Below, piece by piece: positions 1 to 7,533 of a DNA stretch of 64,000 nt (positions are counted from its first letter, which is position 1; the number at the start of each line of letters is the position of its first letter). Origin of the DNA: an uncultured Christensenella sp. (lineage in GTDB: Bacteria; Bacillota; Clostridia; Christensenellales; Borkfalkiaceae); NCBI GenBank assembly GCA_910578145.1, contig CAJTPJ010000002.1, positions 124,001 to 188,000 of the forward strand. The letters run 5' to 3'. The notes below the pieces were generated by a model. The model saw only the letters and a program-made list of their open reading frames with translations, made no database searches and had not been told where the DNA came from. Position numbers and translations under genes: made by a program.

Positions 1-316
1 TAGCGCCGTCTTCCATTTTCAAAAGTCTGCAACCTTTGCCGTCGTCAATCAAAAAGCCCTTGGGCTTAACCGAAATAACAGTGCCGTTGCCGCCCGCCAT
101 CTGAAAACCGTCCGCCTCCTTAAAAGTTTTTACGTCGCCGTATTCCCCGCCTCCGCTTAAATTTACAACGGTAACCGAAGATAAAGGAATTACTTCCGTA
201 CCGCTTACCGTGATAATAGACTTGCCTATTACAGTATCGGCTTCGGCAACTTTTTCAATAGAAATTGCGGGAGCGTCAAATTCTTTTTCCCTGTTTTTCT
301 TAATTTTTGAGTTCAT
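1..316 (-). CDS. gerW: GerW/YtfJ family spore protein (N-terminal part; runs off the window)
   Basis: The first 105 codons are present; the 3' end lies before the window. The protein has a short charged N-terminus, then the family pattern: a segment reading ADTVIGKSI, a variable strand with VIPLSSV, a glycine-rich stretch (LSGGGEYG, MAGGNG), a strand with VISVKPKGFL, and the start of the final strand. YtfJ/GerW is a forespore protein needed in Bacillus for activity of the germination lytic enzyme SleB. The gene overlaps the upstream DUF2953-like gene by 17 nt, matching the ytfI-ytfJ pairing often seen beside scpA/scpB in Firmicutes. The family call is firm; the function here is inferred from homologues. 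Confidence 0.82.
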   Translation of the reverse strand, partial: MNSKIKKNREKEFDAPAISIEKVAEADTVIGKSIITVSGTEVIPLSSVTVVNLSGGGEYGDVKTFKEADGFQMAGGNGTVISVKPKGFLIDDGKGCRLLKMEDGA

Positions 317-824
317 TTATTTTCTCCATTATTATAATAAAAAATATTTTAGCCAGCACCATAAGGTTTATTATGGTAACCACTTTGGCGTAATATCGTA
401 TATGCGAATGCGATTGGTTAAAAATCGTATAGTTTCTTAGCTTGCAATAGTTGCCGTTAACTTGGATAAACTTATATATCGCCGTAGTAAAAGCGTGCTG
501 GGCAAGCGCCGCGTACGCGTTTCCGTCCTTGCCCAAACCGTAATCACCAAGTTGCACCACCTTATAAACGCAAACCTGATTGAAAATTTTATAAAGGCTA
601 ATATTCAGCTTTTTTGCGTCGATTTTCTTGTTTTTACCGTTAATTTGCATTTCGCTTGGATTGTTTTCAACCGTATTTGCATTAAAAAAGTTAAATGCAA
701 ATACCCCTGCATTTACGCTTACGTATTTGGTTTGCGTATTCACGAAAACGTAGTTATATATGTGAAAAGGAAATACTGCAATAAGAAAGCCTATTGCGGC
801 AACGTAAACTACTGCTTCGCTCAT
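300..824 (-). CDS. YtfI-like (DUF2953-type) protein
   Basis: A 174-residue protein with an N-terminal hydrophobic segment (about residues 5-30) and a second hydrophobic stretch near the C-terminus (about 145-165). Between them is a polar, asparagine- and lysine-rich region. The layout, C-terminal YYAKVVTIINLMVLAKI region and position between scpB and gerW fit YtfI (DUF2953), which is co-transcribed with ytfJ in Bacillus under forespore control. Sequence conservation is weak, so the call rests mostly on context. The ATG has no ribosome binding site but sits 5 nt below a sigma-F/G-like promoter. Confidence 0.55.
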   Translation of the reverse strand: MSEAVVYVAAIGFLIAVFPFHIYNYVFVNTQTKYVSVNAGVFAFNFFNANTVENNPSEMQINGKNKKIDAKKLNISLYKIFNQVCVYKVVQLGDYGLGKDGNAYAALAQHAFTTAIYKFIQVNGNYCKLRNYTIFNQSHSHIRYYAKVVTIINLMVLAKIFFIIIMEKINELKN

Positions 825-829
825 ACGAT

Positions 830-858
830 TATTATTTGTAACAAAATTTTTTATATAC
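830..858 (-). promoter_or_regulatory. Sigma-F/sigma-G-like promoter of ytfI-gerW
   Basis: On the minus strand a GTATA box (854-858) is followed by a 17 nt spacer and AATAATA (830-836). This fits the forespore pattern GHATR-17-CATNHTA at all but one -10 position. The -10 ends 5 nt before the ATG at 824. The same arrangement precedes dacF and spoIVB in this window. Confidence 0.45.
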
Positions 859-913
859 GCAGTAACAATTTACCTTTGCCATATATCACCGCATTATTTA
901 AAACTATACGAGA

Positions 914-940
914 AAAGCCCGACTTTTAAATGTCGGGCTT
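914..940 (-). terminator. Intrinsic terminator after scpB
   Basis: A 9 bp stem (aagcccgac/gtcgggctt) with an 8 nt loop lies 20 nt past the scpB stop. A short T-rich tract follows on the minus strand. It separates the lysA-scpB transcript from ytfI-gerW. Confidence 0.75.
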
Positions 941-959
941 CACTATTATCTATTTTGTT

Positions 960-1682
960 TTAATCTATTTTAATAACTCCGTCCTCTTCGGAAATGAAAT
1001 CCGGCAATTCAAAACCATCCTCGTCAACCTTTATTTGCGCGGGTTCTTCTTTTTTAGGCGCAGTTTTCGCCGCCTTTTCGGGGTCGGTGTTTTCGTTATA
1101 AACGTCCTTTTTGTAAAGATAATTTGCGTCGTCCTCGTCGTCGGTAAGATAAGTATTGTTAAGCTCCGCAATCTGCGCCATAAGTTCGTCATAGTCGGGC
1201 AGTTCGTCTATGGAGTTCAACTTAAATCTCTTCAAAAAATTATCCGTGGTAGCATACATTATAGGCTTACCCACGGCGTCCTTTCTTCCGCACGCCACAA
1301 TCATATCAAGTTCAAGTAACGTATATATTGCGTAATCACAGCTTACCATTCTTATATCCTCAAGCTCAGGCTTGGTTATGGGCTGTTTATACGCGATTAT
1401 CGCCGCGCATTCGAGAATAGTTTTCGTAAATTCCTTTTCCTTTATAGGTATAAGCACTTCGGAAATCTGCTGCTTATATTTAGGGTTGGAGGCAAACTGC
1501 AACTTGCCGTTAAACACTAAAAGCTGGATTCCGCTGTCCTCGCCAAATTTTTCTTTCAGCTCGTCCACCGATTTATTTACTTCCTTTACGGTGCAACCCA
1601 GCTTTTCAACTATAAACTTTACGGGCACAGCCTCGCCCGAAGCAAAAACTATAGCCTCAATTATATTCGTCAAACTGTTCAT
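960..1682 (-). CDS. scpB: Segregation and condensation protein B
   Basis: A 240-residue ScpB, the small winged-helix partner that binds ScpA and bridges the SMC heads for chromosome condensation and segregation. The N-terminus (NIIEAIVFASGEAVPVKF) starts the first winged helix, and AAIIAYKQPITKPELEDIR is the signature of the second. The C-terminal ~60 residues are an acidic tail not needed for the fold. Its start lies inside scpA (26 nt overlap), implying translational coupling. It is the last gene of the lysA-M50-scpA-scpB transcript. Confidence 0.93.
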   Translation of the reverse strand: MNSLTNIIEAIVFASGEAVPVKFIVEKLGCTVKEVNKSVDELKEKFGEDSGIQLLVFNGKLQFASNPKYKQQISEVLIPIKEKEFTKTILECAAIIAYKQPITKPELEDIRMVSCDYAIYTLLELDMIVACGRKDAVGKPIMYATTDNFLKRFKLNSIDELPDYDELMAQIAELNNTYLTDDEDDANYLYKKDVYNENTDPEKAAKTAPKKEEPAQIKVDEDGFELPDFISEEDGVIKID

Positions 1683-2469
1683 CTGATACTTCCTTCAAAT
1701 CCCAATCGGGGTTAAGTAAAATTTTTATCGAACCGAACGAAAATTCCTGGCGAACGGTAATAAATTGGTGTTTAAGCATTTCCAAAAGCGCTTGAAAGGT
1801 TGTTACTACTTCGTTTTTAGAATAGGAAGTAAATAAGTTTTCAAATAAAACTTCCTTTTCAGCCGTCAAGCGTTCGCGTATGTACGCCACCTTTTCTTCA
1901 ACGGTGTATACGTCTTTGGGAATTTCCCTTATTTTCTCTTTTTCGCGTTGCAAACTCTCGTTTTTGAGCATCATTTTTGCAAACGCTTCCAAAAGCGCGT
2001 TAACTGTAAAATCCTTATAAACCACGCGCACGGTATTAAGCGCCTTGTCAGGCTCTTTAAAAATATAACCAACCGTTTCCAAGTCTTTTAATTTAGGCGT
2101 TTCACCCTTAATTAATTCGTATTCGCGTTGTTTAAGCTGTTCTATAAGCGCCTTTTTTTCTTCCTCGTCGCCGCCTAAATCCTCGCCTGCAACTTCAACC
2201 ACCGGTACCATGCTTTTAGATTTTATATAAATGATTTGCGCCGCCAATGCCAAATATTCACTTTCCTTATCAACGTCGCGGCGGGGCTGAGATTTCATAT
2301 ATTCGATATAATCCAAAAACTGTTCGGTAACTTTTGAAACGAAAACGTCTTCTATTTTGATTTGCGCTATATTTATTAAATGGAGCAACAAATCAAGAGG
2401 CCCCTCAAAGTCGTCCAAAACGGTATTATAATCTACCACCGATTCAAAATTGTCGTAATTACTTGCCAT
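1657..2469 (-). CDS. scpA: Segregation and condensation protein A (kleisin)
   Basis: A 270-residue ScpA, the kleisin subunit that links the two SMC heads. The N-terminal signature FEGPLDLLLHLI is at about residue 19, followed by an Ile-Lys-Ile-Glu-Asp segment and the conserved AAQIIYIKSKSMVP helix near residue 80. The middle is charged and probably flexible. The C-terminal winged helix (about 195-265) includes FQALLEMLKHQ. It lies 3 nt downstream of the M50 peptidase and overlaps scpB. Confidence 0.94.
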   Translation of the reverse strand: MASNYDNFESVVDYNTVLDDFEGPLDLLLHLINIAQIKIEDVFVSKVTEQFLDYIEYMKSQPRRDVDKESEYLALAAQIIYIKSKSMVPVVEVAGEDLGGDEEEKKALIEQLKQREYELIKGETPKLKDLETVGYIFKEPDKALNTVRVVYKDFTVNALLEAFAKMMLKNESLQREKEKIREIPKDVYTVEEKVAYIRERLTAEKEVLFENLFTSYSKNEVVTTFQALLEMLKHQFITVRQEFSFGSIKILLNPDWDLKEVSDEQFDEYN

Positions 2470-2472
2470 AAA

Positions 2473-3192
2473 CTAAATAATCAATCCCCACAAAGCCGTT
2501 ATAGGAAACCCCAAAATATTTTGAGCAAACCAACTTACCCAGCCTAAAATATCAAAGTATGCAACGAAATACGGTACGTTAGCATATTTTAACAAAACGT
2601 CGCATAGATAGCTTTCAAGCACTAATCCGATAAGAATATACATACCGTAATTTCTTAAAAATCTGCGTACGGGATTAATTTCGCGGGTAAACGACTCAAC
2701 CACCCTAAACCCGTCAAGCGGGAAAAACGGCAACAAATTAAAAACTATAACGCTCATTCCGTATGCGTAAATAAAGAAAAGCACGGTGTAAAAAATTTGC
2801 ACTATGAAGTCAAGCCAAGGGTTTGCATAGAAAAAGCTGATATTGTTTAAATAAAGAAATTTGAATACGACGAGATACAGCGGATATGCTACGAACGCAA
2901 CGATATAGTTTGCAACTACGCCCGCTATTGCGGTAAAAAACATTCCCTTTCTGTAATTTCGGAAATTGTAAGGATAAACAGGAACGGGTTTTGCCCAACC
3001 GAAGCCCGTAAACGCGCACAAAATAAAACCTGCCGGGTCTAAATGCTTTATAGGGTTAAGCGTAAGCCTGCCCTGCATTTTTGCCGTCGGGTCGCCGCAC
3101 TTATAAGCCGCAAACGCGTGCGCAAACTCGTGCGGAGCAAAAATAAATATAACGGCTATAAGTCCTGCTATAATTTCTACTAATTCACTCAT
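2473..3192 (-). CDS. Site-2-protease family (M50B) membrane metallopeptidase
   Basis: A 239-residue integral membrane protein of the YwhC/M50B group. The zinc-binding HEFAH motif (HExxH) is at about residue 21 in the first membrane helix, and the second metal-ligand region NLLPFFPLDG is at about 150. Around five hydrophobic helices are visible. These proteases cut substrates inside the membrane; the substrate here is unknown. The gene overlaps the lysA stop (ATGA) and sits just before scpA, a common Firmicute arrangement. Confidence 0.88.
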   Translation of the reverse strand: MSELVEIIAGLIAVIFIFAPHEFAHAFAAYKCGDPTAKMQGRLTLNPIKHLDPAGFILCAFTGFGWAKPVPVYPYNFRNYRKGMFFTAIAGVVANYIVAFVAYPLYLVVFKFLYLNNISFFYANPWLDFIVQIFYTVLFFIYAYGMSVIVFNLLPFFPLDGFRVVESFTREINPVRRFLRNYGMYILIGLVLESYLCDVLLKYANVPYFVAYFDILGWVSWFAQNILGFPITALWGLII

Positions 3193-4517
3193 TTATTAAA
3201 CCTTTCGGGCATAACGTCGTTACGGGTTAAATCCTCGTACGTTTGCGGTTTGATTATATATTCCGCTTTCCCTTCGTTAACTAAAACTGCGGCGGGCACA
3301 AAATTTCGGTTATAATTGCTTGCCATTGAGTAATTGTATGCACCCGTAGTAAGTACGGCAAGAATATCACCGCAGCGCGCTTCGGGAAGTGGCGCGTCAA
3401 CAGCTATCAGGTCGCCGCTTTCACAACATTTGCCCGCAACCGAAACCTTTTCAGTGCACTTTTCGTTGGCTCTGTTTGCAAGTAAAATCGTATATTTCGA
3501 TTGATAAAGCGCATATCTCGGGTTATCAAACATTCCGCCGTCAACCGCAATGTACTTTCTTACGCCGGCAATTTCCTTTATTGCACCAACAGTATACAGA
3601 GTTACCCCAGCCTCTCCGACTATCGAACGCCCCGGCTCAATTAAAAGAAAGGGGCGCTTTAAACCATATTCTTCGCATTTTGCCTTAACCGCGGCAATAA
3701 GCGCTTTTAAATATCCCGCGTAATCTTCGGGTTGTAATTTGGGGTCTTCATCGTTATACCAAACGCCGAACCCGCCGCCGATATTCAACTCATCCGCCTC
3801 AAAACCAAGTTTTCCTTTAATTTCGGCAATAAAAGCCGTAACTTTTTCAGCCGCGAGCACGAACGACTGCTTTTCAAAAATCTGAGAACCGATATGGCAG
3901 TGATAGCCGCGCAAAATAAGATTTTTCTTTGCAAGCACGTGCGCCGCCATTTTTTCGGCAGAGCCGTCCGAAGTGGAAAACCCAAACTTGCTGTCCGTGC
4001 GCGCCGTTTGAATAAATTCGTGAGTATGCGCTTCCACGCCGGGGTTAATCCTTATTAAAACGTTTTGTTTAACGCCTTTACTCTCCGCAATAGAATCCAG
4101 CAAATCCGCTTCGGTATAACTGTCAACGACTATATTGCCTACCCCGTTATCAAGCGCAAATTCAAGCTCGCGGGCAAGTTTGTTGTTGCCGTGCATATAA
4201 ATTTTTTCGGCGGGGAAACCCGCTTTAAGAGCGGTATAAAGCTCGCCGCCAGAAACCACGTCCACCCCTATATTTTCCTGACCAGCAATCGCGTAAACCG
4301 CAGTACATGAAAACGCTTTAGAAGCGTACAAAACCAAGCCGTTACCGCCGTATTCAACATCAATCGTGCGTTTATAAACGCGCATCATATTGCGAATATG
4401 CGCCTCGTCGAAAACGTAAAGCGGCGTGCCGAACTTAGCTACTATATCAACGGCGTCCATTCCGCCGATTTCAAGATGTCCTTTTGCATTAATTTTAAGT
4501 GTTTCGCGCGTGTTCAT
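3189..4517 (-). CDS. lysA: Diaminopimelate decarboxylase
   Basis: PLP-dependent, fold-III enzyme making L-lysine from meso-diaminopimelate. Visible motifs are the PLP lysine in LYASKAF, HIGSQIFE, the phosphate-binding NIGGGFG, EPGRSIVGEAG, the catalytic cysteine in GKCCESGD, and GAYNYSMASNYN near the C-terminus. I start it at the ATG at 4517 because GGAGG lies 7 nt upstream and the family N-terminus fits; an upstream start at 4565 would cross the promoter. It is the first gene of the lysA-M50-scpA-scpB operon. Confidence 0.95.
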   Translation of the reverse strand: MNTRETLKINAKGHLEIGGMDAVDIVAKFGTPLYVFDEAHIRNMMRVYKRTIDVEYGGNGLVLYASKAFSCTAVYAIAGQENIGVDVVSGGELYTALKAGFPAEKIYMHGNNKLARELEFALDNGVGNIVVDSYTEADLLDSIAESKGVKQNVLIRINPGVEAHTHEFIQTARTDSKFGFSTSDGSAEKMAAHVLAKKNLILRGYHCHIGSQIFEKQSFVLAAEKVTAFIAEIKGKLGFEADELNIGGGFGVWYNDEDPKLQPEDYAGYLKALIAAVKAKCEEYGLKRPFLLIEPGRSIVGEAGVTLYTVGAIKEIAGVRKYIAVDGGMFDNPRYALYQSKYTILLANRANEKCTEKVSVAGKCCESGDLIAVDAPLPEARCGDILAVLTTGAYNYSMASNYNRNFVPAAVLVNEGKAEYIIKPQTYEDLTRNDVMPERFNK

Positions 4518-4536
4518 TGCCAAGCCTCCGCTTTTA

Positions 4537-4565
4537 ATTCTATCAAAAAAGCGAAAAATAGTCAA
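4537..4565 (-). promoter_or_regulatory. Sigma-A promoter of lysA operon
   Basis: TTGACT (4560-4565), 17 nt spacer, TAGAAT (4537-4542) on the minus strand, 20 nt before the lysA ATG. It supports the chosen start. Confidence 0.8.
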
Positions 4566-4652
4566 TTATTTGAAGGCAAAAGTCCGCCCGCAAGAAAAAG
4601 TTGCTAACGCTTCGCTTAGCGCGGCAAAGCGTACATATCTAACGCATCATAA

Positions 4653-4678
4653 AAGCGCGAGGCGTCAACCCCGCGCTT
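4653..4678 (-). terminator. Hairpin after dacF, probable terminator
   Basis: A 7 bp GC-rich stem (aagcgcg/cgcgctt) with a 12 nt loop lies 30 nt past the dacF stop. T-rich sequence follows on both strands, more clearly on the plus strand. Confidence 0.55.
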
Positions 4679-4707
4679 ATTTTTATCGTTATAGCTCTTA
4701 ACATTTA

Positions 4708-5862
4708 TTACAACGCCCATTCGGAAGCGTTTTGTTTAAAGTAATCAAGGAAACTCGCCTTTTCAACGTTTTCCGCCGCAACTACGTTTACGGTGTCTAT
4801 AAGGACGTTATCCTTATAAATTTCAATATAACCAACCACATCGTTTTCCGCCACGGGCGCTTTAATCGAGTTTGCAACGGTAATATAGCTAACGTTCGGT
4901 TCGGCGTCGATAGCCGAGAAAACGTATCCGTTTCTTTCGGGTCTGACTAAAAAGCTACTCTTTTTGCCGCCGCGCACTTCAAACTCGTCGTTTAAAGTTA
5001 CTTTTTCATCAAGCACGATTTTATTTTTAAAATTGGCAAAACCGTAATCAAACATATTAATAGTTGACTTAAATCTGTCGTCGCTTGTCGATGCGCCAAG
5101 CACCACGCTTACAAGCCGCATATTGTTTTTAACCGCGGTAGACGCAAGGCAAAAACCCGCCTCGTTGGTAAATCCCGTTTTTCCGCCGTCGCAAAACGAA
5201 TACTTACGGATAAGTTTATTAGTATTCGTCATTGAAATAGTTCGGTCGTCGGGATGTTGAAAATCTTCAAGCCAAATTTTGCTGTACTTAAAATATTCCT
5301 CGTTTTTAATTAAATTTGAAAACATAATCGCGACGTCTTTCGCACAAGAATACTGCGTTTCGCGGGGAAGCCCCGTACAGTTGGCGAAAAGCGTATCGCG
5401 GCAACCAAGTTCCTCTGCCTTTTTATTCATTCTGGCAACAAACTCTTCCTCGCCGCCCGCAACCGTTTCAGACAGAGCCACGCAGCTGTCGTTTGCCGAG
5501 CATACGATTATGCTTTTAACAAGCTGGTCCACACTGTATTCGCAGTCTTTTTCCAAAAATACCTGCGAACCACCCATTCCCGCCGCGTTTTCACTTACTG
5601 CAATCTTATCGGCAAACGACAATTCGCCGTTTTTAACCGCGTCGAAAACCAAAGTAAGCGTCATAACTTTGCAAACGCTTGCAATCGGCATACGCGCCGT
5701 TTCATTTTCCTTGTACAGACATTCGCCCGAGCCGTAATCCATCAAATAAGCGGATTTACAATTATTTATAAGCGAACCGGATTTTTCTAAAGTGAACCCA
5801 GCCGTTGCGACGCCCGAAACGGCAACGCAAGACGATAACAATAATGCACACAACTTTTTCAT
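4708..5862 (-). CDS. dacF: D-alanyl-D-alanine carboxypeptidase, DacF-like (peptidase S11)
   Basis: A 384-residue exported penicillin-binding protein that trims the terminal D-Ala of peptidoglycan stem peptides. Motifs are a signal peptide (residues 1-22), the SxxK active site as SVCK (about 63-66), SxN as SAN (about 123), KTG in GGKTGFT (about 229), then a beta-rich C-terminal domain and an amphipathic tail of the membrane-anchoring type. It lies in a sporulation gene block, which favours the forespore-expressed DacF class over the vegetative DacA class. No Shine-Dalgarno precedes the ATG; a sigma-G-like promoter abuts it. Confidence 0.85.
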   Translation of the reverse strand: MKKLCALLLSSCVAVSGVATAGFTLEKSGSLINNCKSAYLMDYGSGECLYKENETARMPIASVCKVMTLTLVFDAVKNGELSFADKIAVSENAAGMGGSQVFLEKDCEYSVDQLVKSIIVCSANDSCVALSETVAGGEEEFVARMNKKAEELGCRDTLFANCTGLPRETQYSCAKDVAIMFSNLIKNEEYFKYSKIWLEDFQHPDDRTISMTNTNKLIRKYSFCDGGKTGFTNEAGFCLASTAVKNNMRLVSVVLGASTSDDRFKSTINMFDYGFANFKNKIVLDEKVTLNDEFEVRGGKKSSFLVRPERNGYVFSAIDAEPNVSYITVANSIKAPVAENDVVGYIEIYKDNVLIDTVNVVAAENVEKASFLDYFKQNASEWAL

Positions 5863-5867
5863 ATTAA

Positions 5868-5896
5868 AAGTATGTCACGCAATATTTTTTTTATAC
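5868..5896 (-). promoter_or_regulatory. Sigma-G/sigma-F-like promoter of dacF
   Basis: GTATA (5892-5896), 17 nt spacer, CATACTT (5868-5874), then 5 nt and the dacF ATG. The -10 matches CATNHTA at six of seven positions. Transcription would begin at or next to the start codon. Confidence 0.55.
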
Positions 5897-6433
5897 TATT
5901 ATAATTACCACCCTGAACACGACGTTTACAAGCAACATTAAAACCACACCGTCGATAAGCGAAATAATCAGCGGAACTAAAAGACAGTAGCGTTTATCAA
6001 AGGATTTGCAGATTTCCGTAAGAACGTAACATACCGCAACCGAAATTAGCGTTGCGGGAATAAATACGAATATTGCCGCAAGAATCCCGCCTATAGAATT
6101 TGCGCACAGCAACACTACTACGTAAATACCAAAAAACAGCCCCCTCAAATATAGAAACACTAAGGTAAGATATCTCAATTTGGTATAATAACACAGCAGA
6201 AAAAAGATATAAAAATATAAAACGTCGCCAATAAGGTGGGTAAAAAACAGAGGAGTATTATTAAAGTTAAATACGTTAAAAACGTAGTCTGCCCCTAAAT
6301 TTCTGATGTAAACGTTAGTTGTAACGGGTTTGTATAGTACTATGCCACATATAATAGAGCATAAAAGCGTAATTAAAAACGCCAAAAAATACTTTTTATC
6401 CCAACATTTTACGTTAAAAGACAAATTCCTCAT
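5891..6433 (-). CDS. Multi-pass membrane protein, possibly SpoIIM-like
   Basis: A 180-residue, very hydrophobic protein with about five to six membrane segments (roughly 15-32, 60-82, 86-106, 108-130, 133-150, 150-178). Size and layout resemble stage II sporulation protein M, a component of the DMP peptidoglycan machinery that drives engulfment. Its position between spoIVB and dacF supports a sporulation role. No diagnostic motif is visible, so SpoIIM is a suggestion. The ATG lies inside a 12 bp inverted repeat and lacks an upstream ribosome binding site. Confidence 0.45.
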   Translation of the reverse strand: MRNLSFNVKCWDKKYFLAFLITLLCSIICGIVLYKPVTTNVYIRNLGADYVFNVFNFNNTPLFFTHLIGDVLYFYIFFLLCYYTKLRYLTLVFLYLRGLFFGIYVVVLLCANSIGGILAAIFVFIPATLISVAVCYVLTEICKSFDKRYCLLVPLIISLIDGVVLMLLVNVVFRVVIIIV

Positions 6434-6453
6434 ATATTAGCATATGAGGAATT
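6424..6453 (-). repeat. Perfect 12 bp inverted repeat covering the start codon of the SpoIIM-like gene
   Basis: The arms 6424-6435 and 6442-6453 are perfectly complementary with a 6 nt loop, in the 25 nt between the spoIVB stop and the next ATG (6433). In RNA the start codon would be in the 3' arm. It could be a weak spoIVB terminator or a translation block; no T-run follows. Confidence 0.6.
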
Positions 6454-6458
6454 ATTAT

Positions 6459-7475
6459 TTAATATGAACTTGACATTTTTTCTATTCCTATTCCGTAGCC
6501 GCGCGTAGGGTCGTTGATGAATACGTGGGTTACCGCGCCTATCAGTTTGCCGTTTTGGATAATGGGGCTTCCGCTCATTCCCTGAACTATACCGCCCGTT
6601 TTTTCAAGCAATTCCTTATCCTCTACTTTAATGACGAAGTTACGGTTGTCCTTATTGTTTTTATCTATTTTCGCAATAGATATTTTGTACATTTTAGGTT
6701 CTTTGCCGTAAACGGTAGAATAAATGTACGCTGTGCCAATGCTTACTTCGTCAATATTTGCCTTGCTTACTTTTAAAAGATTTGCGCAGTTAAACTTTTC
6801 AGACAAAACGCCGTAAACACCGCAAGGGCAGTTTACTTTCGCTTCGCCGATTATGGAGCTTTCTATAGCGCCCCGTAATTCACCGGGGGTTCCCCTTACG
6901 CCTTTTTTAACGTCGTAAATCAATCCGTTGTATACCGTTCCGCCGTTAATTTCAAGCATATTATTGTCGGAATCGGTTACGGGGTGCCCCAACGTTGCAA
7001 ACTTATTGTTTGTCTTGTCTATATAAGTAACCGTTCCTATGCCGTTTATATTGTCTTTAACAAGCACGCCTATGCGCTTGCCTCCCGACGACAGTTCTTT
7101 AACGGGGTTAACGTTTAAAGTAAGCATTTCGCCGTTTCTTATAACCGTTACGTTATATTTTTTATATTCACGTCCGATAAGCGAGTTAATATCGGCCGTT
7201 TTGTTCACTTCTTCGTTATTTATACTGTCGATAATATCGCCGGACTTTATGCCCGCTTCACGCGCGGGGCAGCACATTCCGTCCTCTGTTATAACTTCAC
7301 ACAAACCAACCACTTCAACTTTGGTCGTGCTAAGCACGAATCCTGCTGGAAACCCGCCAAGGTACACGTCGCCGCCATTATCTGCAAAGGCGTTTACGGG
7401 CGAGCAAACTACCGCACACAAAAACACTGCTAAAATTAAAAATATCGCTTTAATGCATTTCTTTCCGTAAAACAT
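6459..7475 (-). CDS. spoIVB: SpoIVB signalling peptidase (S55)
   Basis: The forespore serine protease secreted into the intermembrane space that triggers pro-sigma-K processing in Bacillus. An N-terminal signal-anchor is followed by a PDZ domain (about residues 80-145) and an S55 domain with the catalytic histidine in LGHPVTD and catalytic serine in VQGMSGSPI. About 338 residues from the ATG at 7475, somewhat shorter than the Bacillus protein. I reject a TTG at 7511 because it lies in the recN terminator tail and the sigma-G-like promoter. In relatives spo0A usually follows spoIVB; here spo0A is about 23 kb away. Confidence 0.9.
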   Translation of the reverse strand: MFYGKKCIKAIFLILAVFLCAVVCSPVNAFADNGGDVYLGGFPAGFVLSTTKVEVVGLCEVITEDGMCCPAREAGIKSGDIIDSINNEEVNKTADINSLIGREYKKYNVTVIRNGEMLTLNVNPVKELSSGGKRIGVLVKDNINGIGTVTYIDKTNNKFATLGHPVTDSDNNMLEINGGTVYNGLIYDVKKGVRGTPGELRGAIESSIIGEAKVNCPCGVYGVLSEKFNCANLLKVSKANIDEVSIGTAYIYSTVYGKEPKMYKISIAKIDKNNKDNRNFVIKVEDKELLEKTGGIVQGMSGSPIIQNGKLIGAVTHVFINDPTRGYGIGIEKMSSSY

Positions 7476-7480
7476 AACAG

Positions 7481-7509
7481 TATTTTGTGCAATGAATTTA
7501 ATTGTATAC
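7481..7509 (-). promoter_or_regulatory. Sigma-G/sigma-F-like promoter of spoIVB
   Basis: GTATA (7505-7509), 17 nt spacer, CAAAATA (7481-7487), then 5 nt and ATG. One -10 position deviates from CATNHTA. It follows the recN terminator directly, so spoIVB needs its own promoter. Confidence 0.5.
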
Positions 7510-7533
7510 AAAAAAAGACGGGGTTACCGCCTT
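7505..7533 (-). terminator. Intrinsic terminator after recN
   Basis: A 7 bp stem (7515-7521 with 7527-7533, one G-U pair) begins right after the recN stop and is followed by seven T on the minus strand. Confidence 0.8.

Noticed and set aside
4518..4565. Upstream start adding 16 residues to lysA
   Set aside because: The extension would be encoded across the promoter, and the Shine-Dalgarno clearly serves the ATG at 4517.
7509..7511. TTG start for spoIVB giving a 350-residue protein
   Set aside because: It lies in the recN terminator tail and within the promoter; the ATG at 7475 begins a sensible signal sequence.
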